Assembly: GCA_033980235.1 (NCBI GenBank)
Contig: CM067077.1
Coordinates: 12,007,797-12,071,796, forward strand
Reading direction: 5' to 3'
DNA: 64,000 nucleotides
Origin: Diadema setosum
Taxonomy: Eukaryota > Echinodermata > Echinoidea > Diadematoida > Diadematidae
Numbering within the stretch: position 1 is the stretch's first letter; each line of letters begins with the position of its first letter. The translations under genes and the position numbers were made by a program. The notes under the pieces are model-generated. The model searched no databases. It saw only the letters and a program-made list of their open reading frames with translations, and had not been told where the DNA came from. Positions 27,601-41,300 of the stretch are shown here, piece after piece.

Positions 27601-30600
27601 GTGGAAGGGATTATCAGATTAAACTGACATTTTGCAAACTCAGTAGGTACAGTCTGTTTAAAACTAAAGTGAAAAGTGTGTGAAGGGTTTGTCAGGTGAC
27701 AAACATGTAGTCCCGAGTATGCTACTAGGGCCCGTTTCATAAAACTTGTCGTCAGTGACAACTGCCACATTTCTATGACAAATTTGCTCTCAGCCAATCA
27801 GATGCAAGGATTTCAGTAGCTTGTCACATCTATGACAACTTGTCACTGATGACAAGTTTTATGAAACGGGCCCCTGGCAGCTGTCCGTGTGATACAATAT
27901 GTGTGTTACAGCAACATCAACTTGGCAATGTCCTCAGAGGGGTGGAAAGGGGCTGCTACAAGACATATCTATCTGGTCACACAGACCAAAAAGGCAGTGT
28001 TCTAGAAAAACTGTAAAGAAGACAATGTCCCATCCATTTCATGATCCCAAACTTAAGAAGTATGTAAAAGAATTGACTAGGTTGCCCCATTTCATGTATT
28101 TTAGTCTTTGTGTTTTACCGGGTATTGCTTAGTGTGACTTTTTATTGTTTTTATGATGTGCAGTCATACATGTAGATACATGCACCTTTCATCGACAGTA
28201 TTTGAAGAGTTTGTTTGCAAAAACCTATAAGTCCATATTTGCCAAATGGAGATATTTGCGATTAAAGGTCAAGAAAAATAAAGAGAATAATAAGAAAACT
28301 TTTGACCATAACTTCAAAAGTGTACCTTTATATGTAGTGACCAATATATCATTTAAAAGGTATTATTTTGTACTTTATGACAGAGACCATACTTCCAAAT
28401 CTTCGAAAATGGACTTGTCGGTTTTTGCGAACAAACTCTTCATTTCCTTGAAATGTGGAGTTCCTTTAGCGTTTTGCATAATTTATGTTGTTTCATTCCC
28501 TGTTAACAGCCGTATCTTTCCTTGAGAGTTGGAAGAGAAAGCAGGCAAGCCTGGCACATCACTGGGACTGTTGGAACTTTGAAGAGGAAGAAGTGAGTCT
28601 GATCGTGTCTCCTTTTAACCCGTTGAAGACTAGACCTGAGTAAACTCTTGCAGATGTCTATGGGAAATGCATGTTATAGAAAAATCAGCTCGTCCTCAGC
28701 GAGTTATTAATTGTGTAGATGGCTTTATTGCGCTGAGTGATTTCTCAATATTATTTGGTTTTGCTTGTACAGTGCAACTATTGTTAGTGCTATGACTGCT
28801 TTCACTCAGACAGGCGTAGATTAGTCGCAGATTAGGATACTCTGTAATTGACCAATATAGTCATTTAAGTTTACTCAAATTTCTAAAGTTTGTCTCTCTT
28901 GGGAAAATAGTCTCTTTTCTACCTGCTGTCAAAATTTGGTGGCTTAAATCAAAATCAAAATCAAGATATTAGGAGTTTTTCTGAACCCTAAATTTTTGGA
29001 CAAGTCTAGAGCTGTTTTCACTGTGAATTCCATTGATACTTCTGAACAGCATGCCTGAGTGACCTTTGATCATCTTTATTATAATCTTAGCTCTTTTCTC
29101 CCTTTCCAATTAAAAAATGCACTTCCTAACTCTTTCTCTTTTCAATCACTTTTCAAATGGGTTAGGATGGTCCAATATCAACAACTGATATAATTTTAAA
29201 GCTTAGAGCATAGAACACTCTTTTTAAAGTATGTAAAAAAGTGAGAATTCATTCTTGCCTACTTTTATGGGTTTTGACAGGGCTGCACACTGGCGCCGGT
29301 CCGACGGTCAAAGACCGGTAAAAGTCACTGTAGGACCGGTAACTTTTCAGGAAATCCACAAGTTACCGGTCCGACATGACCAGTAAAAAAAAAAAAGCAT
29401 TGGTGGATTCAGTAGAAAGAAAAAGAGCAGCCCCAATCAGGGAGAAACAGAATGCAAGATATCGCACTGTTCAACAAGTTTTACGCAAGTTTTCGTTTAT
29501 GTCTACCGGTGCACTTTGTACAGTAAACATACATTAGTTTTGAGCACTAGCAGTCGACCAGTTATTCGCCCTCGCTTGCGCATTTGGCGCTGCTCACGCA
29601 CTGCCATGCAATGCAATACATGCAGAGCATGTACAGTGTACTAGTACATGGTAACTGCTTTTCGTTTGCTTGCGATCGGCGGTCATGCCAGACAAGAAGC
29701 ATTGATAGAAGCGCACGCATTTTACTCATGATTTTTTAACGCAAGATCGATCCGATCCCGGCTTCGCAGCAGCGTGGCAGTTATGTTAGAACTAATTTAC
29801 TTGTGTCGATTTTTAGAAAAAGTAAAAACACATTCGATATTCAGCGATACAGTAAATGGATCTGATTGCGTTCATTTTCATTTTACACAGTCATTTCACA
29901 AATGAATATTTTCATTCGCTCAGAATGGTCTCATAATGAAGATAGGCGCAAAAAGGATCACGAAATCGGCTCTTCCGTGTACTTTTTAAGAACGCATGCA
30001 CAAAATGTGAAAAGATAATACTAGGGAGGGGAAAAAAATCATGAAATCATGGCAGTCCCGCTTACATATTTGAGGTAGAAATCGTCCCAAAAAGGATCAA
30101 GAATTCGACCGGCCGCGTTGTATCTTTCAAAAGCTTATGTACGAAATGCGAAGAGATTATAGAGGAGAGAGAAAAAAAAAAATAAAGGACACATTTTGGT
30201 GAGTGCATCATAAAAGATTACAGCCGAATAACAATTCATGAAATCAACGCAATCCCGGTGAAATTTGAGGAAATAATAGGCGCAAAAAGGATCTTGAATT
30301 CAGTCCTGCATGCCGTGTTGGTTATCAAAAACGCATGCACAAATGCGACGAGATTATCGGGAGAAAAATAAAAAACACATTTTACCCTTCTGGTGCGTGC
30401 ATCATAAAAGATTACATCTGAAGTAATTCATGAAATCGCCACAATCCCGCTGATATTTGAGGTAGAAATAGGCGCAAAAAAGATCGTGAATTCGGCCGTG
30501 TCGAACGCATGTACGAAATGGGAAAAGATTAGCGGGAGAAAAATAAAGGACACATTTTCACCCCTTTTGGCGCTTGCATCATATAGATTACAGTCGAATA

Positions 30601-33600
30601 GTAATTCATGAAAATTTCGCAATCCCGTTGGAATTTGAGTAAACAATAATAGGCGCAAAAAGAATATCGAATTCGGCCCTGCATGCAATGTATAATTTTG
30701 AAAACGCATGCACAAATGCGAAGAAATTATCGGGAGAAAAATGAAGAACGCATTTTCAACCCTTCTGGTGAATGTATCACAAAAGATTACAGCCGAAATA
30801 ATTAATGACATATCGCAATCCCGCTGATATTTGATGTAGAAATAGGCGCTAAAAGGATCGTGAATTCGGCCGTAACGTATAGGCATGTACGCAATGCGAA
30901 GTGATTATTGGGTGAAAAATACAGGACACATTTTCAAACCCTTTTGGCCCGTGCATCATAAAGATTAGAGCCGAATAATAATTCATAAAATCATCGCAAT
31001 CCCGTTGAAGTTTGAGGAAACGATAGGCGCAAAAGAATCATGATTTTTGGCCGTGTCGTGTATCTTTTAAGAACGCATTTACGAAATGCGAAGAGTTTAT
31101 CGGGGAAAAATAAAGGACACATTTTCAACCCCTTTTGGCGCGTGTATCATAAAAGATTGCATCCGAAGTCATACATGAAATCATCGCAATCCCGCTGATA
31201 TTTGAGGTAGAAATAAACGCAAAAAGGATCGTGAATTCGGCCGTGTCGTATACCTTTCAAGAACGCATGTACGGAATGCGAAGAGATTATGGGGAGAAAA
31301 ATAAAGAACGCATTTTCAACCATTCTAGCTGGTGCGTGCATCACAAAAGATTACATCTGAAGTAATTCATGAAATTGCCACAATTCGGCTGATATTTAAT
31401 GTAGAAATAGGCGATAAAAGGATCGTGAATTCAGCCGTGTCGTATACGCATGTACGAAATGCGAAGAGATTATTGGGAGAAAAATACAGGACATATTTTC
31501 AACCCCTTTTGGCCCGTGCATCATAAAGATTACAGCCGAATAATAATTCATGAAATCATCGCAATCCCGTTGAAGTTTGAGGAAACAATAGGCGCAAAAA
31601 GAATCATGATTTTTTTGGCCGTGACGTATATATTTTAAGCACGCATTTACGAAATGCCAAGAGTTTGTCCGGGAAAAACAAAGGACACATTTTCAACCCG
31701 TTTTGGCGCGTTATCAGAAAAGATTACAGCCGAAGTTATTCACAAAATCATCGCAATCCCGCTGGTATTTTAGGTAGAAATAGGCGCAAAAAGGATCGTG
31801 AATTCGGCCGTGTCGTTTACCTTTCAAGAACGCATCATGTATGGAATGCGAAGAGATTATGGGGAGAAAAATAAAGAACGCATTTTCAACCATTCTCGCC
31901 GGTGCGTGCATTACAAAAAGTTACATCCGAAGTAGTTCATGAAATCGCCACAATTCCGCTGATATTTGAGGTAGAAATAGGCGCAAAAAGTATCATGAAA
32001 TCGGCCATGTGGTGCATCTTTTTAAGAACGCACTTACGAAATTCGAAGAGTTTATCGGTAAAAATGAAGGACACATTTTCAACCTCTTTTGGCGCTTACA
32101 TCATAAAAGATTACAGCCGAAGTAATTTATGAAATCGTCACAATCCCGCTGATATTTGAGGTAGAAATAGGCGCAAAAAGTATCATGAATTCGGCCACGT
32201 GGTGCATCTTTTTTTAAAGGTCCAGTTTACCTTTGGGAGCAGTGATTTCAAAAATGTTCAAGATATCACATTTGAAGCATATGTGTAGGTCTGTTGTATC
32301 ATAAAACATCCTACCATATGAAATATTTGCAATAAAACCTAAAATATAAGGAGATATCAGGGTTTTTCTCAGTAAACCGTAACTGTATACGGTTTAGTCT
32401 GATGGAAACATTTTTATTATAACTATTGTTCACATTTTGTGTATTTAACAACACTTAACATCGATTATACGGATTCAAATTTTGACAGTGGTTGTTTCTC
32501 TCCCTAACTCACATTTTAGAACTATTTTAAAGCACTAATGCTTTCATCTGCAAATGGTAAATTATGCCTTTAAGAACGCACTTACGAAATTCGAAGAGTT
32601 TATCGGGAAAAATAAAGGACACATTTTCAACCTCTTTTGGCGCTTGCATCTGAAAATATTACAGCCGAAGTAGTTTATGAAATCGTCACAATCCCGCTAA
32701 TATTTGAGGTGGAAATGGGCGCAAAAAGGAATTGCGAATTCGGGCCTGCATGCCGTGTACCTTTCAAGAACGCATGCACAAATGCAAAGAGATTATCGGG
32801 AGAAAAATAAAGAACCCCTTGTAGCGCGTGCATCAGAAAATATCACAGCTAAAATAATTCATTAAATAGTCGCAATCCAACTGACCACCAAGAGCAGGTT
32901 ACGCAGCATGTTCGTGCGCCGATGTTTAGAAAAAGGTTCAGTTCAGTTCAGTTCAGTTTTTATTTCTGCATTTCAAAATCAATACAAATCCACAAATCAA
33001 CAAAATACTTACATAGTCATTTACACAGCTAATATTCGTAACGTTTGGATCTTACATACATTTTTTTTTTCACAAACGCATTTTTTCACAAACGCATTTG
33101 ATACAATCTGATTTTGTTCATTATCATTTTACACTGTAATTCACAAACAAACATTCTATTTTTTCCTATCTTTTTTTTTATTTCTTGTGCAATAAATAAT
33201 GCAAGTTTTAAAAAAAATAATATTAATCTGTAAAATGTACATGGGTAAGGGGTACGTCCATATAAAAACAAGAAAATAAGTTTGCAAATCATTTAATGTT
33301 TTTTTAGGTTGTCGTTGTTGACCGGTAAATTTTCTGTTCGGACCGGTAAAAAATGGTAAAACGGGGCATTTACCGGTCCGACAGAGACAGGTTGGACCGG
33401 CAGAAAAAATGGGTTAGTGTGCAGCCCTGGTTTTGAGCTAAGTTTCTACATATCTAATTATGAATTAGAACACCAGCCTGCATGAAAATTCCAAGGTGAC
33501 TCCCCAACAATAACAGATAAGGAGAAATGAGGAGAATTTGTAGATGTGACTCAGACTGCATAATAACCAAGCTATCATGATCTCATTTATTCATCCCTCT

Positions 33601-35008
33601 GTCCTTCTCCTGCCGATGCCCTCCAGGAGCGGCCACGCCCGCAGTTTGCAGCCAAGGCTCCGGCCATGGAGGAGAACCCCATCACCGGTATCATGGAGCC
33701 CTACTTCCCGGAAGATATGCGCAAGAGGAGATGGCTGACCGGTATTGCCGTCCTCTTTGGAATGGTGAGCCAGTACTGTTTTGACAGACACCTGCAAACA
33801 TATGAACATATCTATAAATATTCTTTTTATCTGTTTTTTTTTTTCTCAATCTAACACCGTATACATGCATGTCATATATTTCACAAGGTCTTTCTTTTCA
33901 CAAATTTTACAAGTTGAGTGCTATTTGCAAATTTAACAACATGCAAAATTATTTGTGGAAATATGAGCAAAGAAAATGGGATACCACAGGGATTCCGGAT
34001 GCTAGCCCGGTGCTCTACCGACTGAGCTGCGGTGTATAGAAAGCCCTATTTCAGTGTTCGTCCCAGAAACCCTAAATTCTCAATGCTCGGATGGTAATTG
34101 ATAACTCAGACTTCGACAGGAATGTGACATGCACTCATACATGACTCCCTTCATTACTGTATTCCATGATCGCAAAATTATCAAAAAGTCCAGATTTGCA
34201 ACAAAAAAAAAAAAAAAAATTGACTCGCTAAATGTATGGTATATAGGCCTATGCAGTGGTCATCAGAGCTAAGTCATAGCAACACAGTAGAGATTTGATG
34301 CAAAGGATGCAGGCTTTTTTTTAATTATTTTATATCAAGGAAATGATTGACATTTAGTGTAGATTTAGAGATAGTGATAGTGTTGTAGGCTATCGCCACC
34401 CTCAATCTGCACATTTACAGTGTATTTGGTTGCAACTAGTATTGTTTTGTATAAATGTGTCAGACATCAAAGTTCCATAATTTTCACATGTATTAGACCT
34501 GAGTTTGATAAAACCTCTTGCAATCTCGTTGTAAAGTCTGGTTTTACTCTATATCAGTGTTTAAAAACTAATTTGAACATGATGTGGAATTAAACTCATA
34601 AGCTTCCTCAAGCTGAGACTTGTCATCATGATTTCTTTTGGTGAACTTGACAGGTTTCCCTCGTCCTCATCTTCCTGATGGGAGTCATCATGTACCGAGT
34701 GCTGGTGAGCATCCCCCTGTCGCAGAACGCCTTCTTGAGGCCCAATGCCCAGACGATAGCCAGTATGACTGGGGCCGTACTCAACCTGATCCTCATCATG
34801 GTGCTGGGCCAGGTCTACCAGAAACTAGCTGTCATCCTCAATGACTGGGGTGAGTAAGGAGTTGCAGCGGCCAAATTCTGCTTTTACCTGTAGATGATGA
34901 TGATGATGATGATGATGGTATTTTTGTTGTTGTTGTTGTAATTATTACTGTTGTATAGTATTGTTATTAAATGATATAATACACTGGTAAAGTATAGTAG
35001 TTATACAT

Positions 35009-35054
<46 letters not shown>

Positions 35055-35066
35055 CAGTAGGAGTAG

Positions 35067-35114
<48 letters not shown>

Positions 35115-35148
35115 CAGTAGGAGTAGTAGTAGTAGTAGTAGGTAGTAC

Positions 35149-35182
<34 letters not shown>

Positions 35183-35189
35183 GTAGTAG

Positions 35190-35229
<40 letters not shown>

Positions 35230-35236
35230 GTAGTAC

Positions 35237-35302
<66 letters not shown>

Positions 35303-38300
35303 AGAGTAGTAGTAGTAGGTAGTACGTAGTAGTAGTAGTAGATATAGCAATATCATTATCAGCAGCAGCAGCAGCATTGTTATTAGTATACTCTCAGTAT
35401 ATTATATATTCACTATTATTATTCACATGCTGCTGTTTGGGGATAAGTTGTGTGCAGTAGAATGAAAACTTTTGTGGATTAATTATTTATCATTATTTCA
35501 TCGTACATGCCGTCTTGGTGTCTCCTAAAAATAAAGACAGCCACCAGTGTTAGTAGTTAGGTGTTTCCAATTCTGGTGGGTCTAAAGAAACTCTTAAAAC
35601 ACTTTTGAGTCTTTGATTACATCATTTGTCTCTCATATAAACCTTTCCTTCCTGATAATGTCTTGCACTTTAACATGATTGTGACATAGATACAGTAATT
35701 TTTTTTTTGTTTTTTGACAATTTTTTCTAAACAGAAATGCACAGGACGCAGACTGAGTACGAGGACAACCTGACCTTCAAAGTTTTCATCTTCCAGTTCA
35801 TGAACTTCTTCTCTTCCATCTTCTACATTGCCTTCTTCAAGGGAAAGTAGGTCCAAGCTGGGTCTCTTGGAATAGAGCTAGCTTTAAAGGACAAGTTCAC
35901 CTTCGTATACATGTGGATTAAGTGAATGCAGCAGTATTATCAGAACACATTAGTAAAAATTTGGGGAAAATCAGACAATCCGCTCAAAAGTTATGAACTT
36001 TTAATTAATCTGTGCAGTCACTGCTGGATGAGAAAACTACTACGGTGTATGATGTCATATGCGTACAACGATATTAAGAAAAAACAAATAAAGACAATTA
36101 TACAAAACTTCACTTTTTGAATAATTAAAGTGCACATTTCTTTGACTTCTTACTGACATATGTTAAAGGTAATAATTATTCCCCCTGCCTTCCGAAAGAG
36201 AAAAGTCAAGTGTTCTTTTGTTATGCGAGAAAAGTGAAAATATGTTGAATTTTCTTTATTCTTTCTTTATATCGTTGTACACATCACAAGCGATAGTAGT
36301 CTTCTTGTCCAGCTTTGAGTGAGCAGAAACTTCAAAAATTCATAACCTTTGAACAGATTGTCAGATTTTCCTCAAACTCTCACTGATGTACGTGTTCTGC
36401 TGATATTGCTACATTTGCTCAACCCACATGTCTATGAAGGTGAACTTGTCCTTTAAGCTGCATCACCAATTCTCTTGAATAGTCCAAATGCCACATCATG
36501 ATCAAGATGCCTCTTTACCCTTCCTATATATGCCAATGAGTCAAATATGCACACAATACAGTTGTAATACACACACACAAACCTATGGACAGGTAATTTA
36601 TGAGGCATGCAGGGGATAAAAGCCAGTGCCCGCTGCAATTGCAGTGTTTAGAGAGATCTTGCCAGAGTGAAAAGTTTCCCTGTGATCTGTGGAAAAGTCG
36701 TACAGTGGGCACCCAATGGTCACACCTGCTCACTGCATGTAACTGGCATCCGCAGGGGTGCTTGGCTGTTTCGAGTTTTCAACGTGTACAAAATTTTGGC
36801 AATTAGGCTGTTTGTTCGCAAGCAGAATCGCATAGCGGGCACTCTCAGATCTTCCTCTCTATGACATGAAATGACTTGCATTGAACTGACATTGATGCAT
36901 ATCCATTCAAACTTAACACCATCAAGCGGCACAAATAGCGTACGGGTAGTGGGCTTTCAACTTTATACCTAGATAGAGTAATGGAATATAAGAAATTTAA
37001 CCCATGTTCGACATCAGACAAAAGACAATTCTGCATGTTTGTATTTTTTTAATGAATATACTATACAGTGCTGTGTGCTTATATGCAAAACATCTGTAAT
37101 TTTTGTTTTGTTTAGAATCATGGTTAAATTAGTAAATTGTACACAGACATGTTGGTAGCTATATATGTATAAGGTGATGCTCTTGGAAATGTGACCATGC
37201 AAATTGGTTTCCCCTGCATTGCAGATTTTTGGGTTACCCCGGCAACTATAACACCTTCTTTGGTCTGCGAGACGAGGCGTGTGGGAGCGGAGGATGTCTG
37301 GTGGAGCTGGCTCAGCAGCTCTTCATCATCATGGTCGGCAAGCAGATGATCAACAACGTCCAGGAGGTCGCCATCCCGTAAGTTGCCATGGCAACTGCAT
37401 GTCTTGGGTGCTGCATTTAAGTCCAGGGCCCTGTTTTATTAAAAGATAAAATCAATTTTAAATTTCCTTACACACAGGCTGCCATAGACTTAAGTTGAAA
37501 TCAACAATTTCAACTCTTCATAAAATAGGGCCCCAGACATACATGTAGTTGTCAAGGTGTTTGTATTAGACAAGGCCAATAGGGGAGACATGGGGTGGTG
37601 ATATGTGCATGGCTCAGTCAGGAGCGCATCTGCCTTAACCCGTTGAGGACGAGTCCCGAGTATACTCGGGCAGGTGTCTATGGGAAATGCGTGTTGTAGC
37701 AAAGTCAGTCCGTCCTCAACGGGTTAATTGCGATCAAGTGACTCAGGTTTGATTCCCATCATGGAGTCTAGCTGAGCAATGTTGTGTGAAATCATGCTGT
37801 CCCCTCTAGTAAGAGGCAAAAACACTTGGTCCCCCGCATAGAACATTAATTGGAAGTTCAGCATGATGTGGAGGAGTTGACTCAAGCACATCAGAAGAAA
37901 AATCTGTCCTGATATTATGGTGCTTTGTATGAATTAACATGAAGATCAGAGAAGTAGATTCATGAATATTGCTACTTTGTTGGGGGAGGGGAATCAGACA
38001 CACAGAAAAGTTATGATTTGATAAAGTGTACAGAGTAAGACAAATTTGCAACTCTGTGTGAAGTACAGTGTATCTGTTGATTGAGCAGCTGTCCAGTTGT
38101 TTTGTTCACAAAATTTCACTAATTTTCATCATTCTCAAATATTTTGGCACAGACATACCTTATCCACTGAGGAAGATATGCATTTAAACTTATTTCTCTT
38201 TATACCAAGAATGAGATACCTGAAGAATATGTTCTCGTTAGAAAAAAAGAAAAGAAAAGAAAATGATTTGTCAGGAGATTTACAGTAAGTAAGCTTGAAA

Positions 38301-41300
38301 TGTTCTCTGCAACTGATTTGCTCATGCATATTGCATGTCTAGCATACACATTTCTACATAAAGTTTATACATGGCTTTCTATAGAATGTTTTCCAAAAGG
38401 GCTCGCGATCAGCATGCATAGCAATCTCATGGTAATGTGGCACACAAATGGAGTTTACACTGTGGCACACATACAGGGTACGTTCTATGATGTAGAATAT
38501 ATACTTGTACGTCTTTACCCATCCTCCTGTCCTTGCCTTTGCAGGAAGCTGAAACAGATGTACATCCGGTGGAAGGTGAAAGGCTCATTCTCGGGGACAG
38601 AGGAGGAAAGCAGTCGCTGGGAGGAGGACTACGAGCTTGTCCCCAACGAAGGCCTGTTTGAGGAGTACTTGGAAATGAGTGAGTGGGACTCCGATGACTG
38701 AGATTTTCATCTTAAATTGGATGTGTTTCTGTTTTGGATCACAAACATGAGATTCCAAAACTTGTTTACTGATTTTAACTAGAAAAATTGTGTGTGAGCT
38801 GGTGTGTGTGTTAAACATTCTCAGTGCATGCTATGCTGAAATAGCTATAAAGATGCAGTTTTCAGTAGAGATTGAAATGTAAATAGAAATGAATATAAAC
38901 AAGCAAACAAATAAATAAACAGTCAGTCTCCACTTCATAGCAATTAACCCTCATGAAAAAAAAAAAAGAGAAAAAACACTGATTACACATAATAGTTATT
39001 CAGATTGGCTGTTGATGCAACGTACCATATCCGTGCCAACAACACAGTTCGCAGTTGAAATGCACATTGCTTCAGTTCTATGACATACAGTAGATCTGCA
39101 TGTATGGACACTGAAGCTTGCAAAAAGTGAAGTTCAAAAACACAGCGCTTATCACTCTCTTACATCACGATACATGCATGACCCCCCCCCCCCCCCCCAG
39201 TACACATACCGTATGCTCAGAGTTCACAGAGGCAAAGAAATTGTTTATCATCAATGTTGCATAAAACATTGAATCTGTGATAAAAAAGCGAGACAAAAAT
39301 ATACATTAGGGACTCAATTTAGTGTTTAAGGGAAAAAAATACACTTCCAGCAAATTTTAACTTCAGAATTTTGTCTTGCTCGACCTATTCTGCTTAAAAA
39401 CAAGTGCACCCCTGCAACTTAGCCTGTTCTGTGGTAGATCCTCAAAACTCCATAGACTTTCTGCAGGGCTTACCATGCTCCCATACTCAAGGGGTTACCT
39501 ATCTTGTAACTGCCTCTACTTTTGTGTCTCCCAGTCATTCAGTTTGGGTTCATCACAATCTTTGTGGCCGCCTTCCCACTCGCCCCACTCTTTGCAATCC
39601 TCAACAACTGGCTGGAAATTCGGCTGGACGCCCAGAAGTTTGTCTGCGAGTTGCGGCGACCTGTGGCCGAGCGAGCCCAGGACATTGGTGTTTGGTTTGA
39701 CATCTTGGACATCACAGCACAGATTGCGGTCATTAGTAATGTGAGTGGGACCCAGTAGGCTTGTGCCCCTGCCTTTTCAAAACATGATTGGCCTATACAC
39801 CACTGTTCTTTTCAAATGTCAAATTTTCAAATTTCAAATGAATTTATTATGAATTTTCTGCATGGTATATTTCAAGTGAAATACAGTCATTTCTTTCTGT
39901 TTACAAGACAATAGAACATACAGTGTGTACATCCAAATATAAAACAGGTATATGCATGGGTGTACAGATTAAAGAAATGAATAAGATAACATGTCTGTTG
40001 GGAACCATGTATATTACAAGCCACAATTTCATATTTCTTGCAATGGAATCTTAATTTTCTCCAAAATGTAAAGTCGACCTTCAAATCTTTCTGAAGTTGG
40101 AAAACAGACCCCTTAGTATAAACTGTCATCTACCTTCTTTTTTTTTACAATAATTAATGAGTGACAGGCTCACTTAGACACTACACAACTGTTACCACTG
40201 TGTACAAAATATATGAGAGGTAAAGTAGTCATGGAATCACAGAATATTGAAGAAGCAGAAGTATATCCATGTATCTTTCAGACATTTCAGATCTGCTCTA
40301 TATGTGATGATGAAATCCGTTGTCTGTAATGAACTTTGCCCTGATTGTGATATATGCGATGTGTTACATGATTTCCCATCTTCTATAGGCCTACAACAGA
40401 CCATTTTTATGAAATTTATTCACATTTATCCTATTAGATAAAGCACTCTGTCAATATGAAAGACACAAATAAATCTCAGATTTTCTCTTCCTTTCTCCAT
40501 GCAGGCATTCCTCATAGCGTTTACATCAGAATTTCTTCCCAAGCTGCTGTATCAGTACCAATATAACTTCAGTCTCGATGGCTATGTGAACTTCACCCTT
40601 GCCTACGCACCCAAGAATGCATCAGAGGCACCGTGCAGGTAAAAACAAAAACAAAAACAATAACAAAACGCTTCTTTTCCATGGCACCTTATGCAAATAA
40701 GGTGAAAATATATTACAAAGAACTGAGAAATTGAGTCTTTTCATGTGAAGTGCAAACTTTGACCTCTCATTTGCTCCTATTTCACGGGAATGATAATTCA
40801 TTTTGGACAGGGATGGTCTACAAAAAGACATGGGGGGGGGGTAATGTAGGTGTGTATACGTACATTCTCTACAGATTAGATTTCAGATAACAGCTAGGTC
40901 AATGAAGTCCTTAGAGGTAATGTAATCACCTTGTTGTGAGAACTTTTTAGAGTGGCCACACCCTCACCCTGAAGCAAAACTTGACTTCTGAAGCATGGCT
41001 GAATTGTTTTTGATATGTTCTTTTGTTGTACCGATTTTCATACAGGTTGCCTGATCGCATGCTGTTGGTTTAGAGTTTTAGTAAGGCCTTGAACCCATCT
41101 CATTTCTCTGTGCATCTTGCACTGACATTGCAGAGAGAAATTACAGTTTCCTTGTCACAATAAATCTTTGATAGCATCAACTAGTTAGCCCCTACCACAT
41201 GCTTGTATGTTCATGCTCATAACTTTGTGTTAACCCTATTCTAACTGGGCTATTTGAGACCAAGTTTTTACTGGGGGGGGGTCAATTTGACCCCCCCTTC

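Larger units (their letters stand above)
29278..33428. mobile_element. hAT-like non-autonomous element, about 4.15 kb
   Basis: CAGGGCTGCACACT at 29278 is perfectly inverted as AGTGTGCAGCCCTG ending at 33429. GGTTTTGA precedes the left end and GGTTTTGA follows from 33429 (the final G is shared), a good 8-bp target duplication. Subterminal ACCGGTAA / TTACCGGT words are repeated at both ends (29301-29375 and 33320-33405), a typical transposase-binding layout. The interior is a satellite array plus AT-rich sequence; no transposase frame exists in any reading frame. Confidence 0.85.

Noticed and set aside
27429..27797. 122-codon frame on the - strand
   Set aside because: It runs across the junction of two nested transposable elements, so it cannot be an ancestral coding sequence.
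30428..31911. Several frames of 65-152 codons in the satellite
   Set aside because: The same short peptide ([14 protein letters not shown]) recurs with the satellite period; a repeat product, not a gene.
34967..35377. Polytyrosine frame of 136 codons on the - strand
   Set aside because: Translation of a (TAG/CTA) microsatellite.
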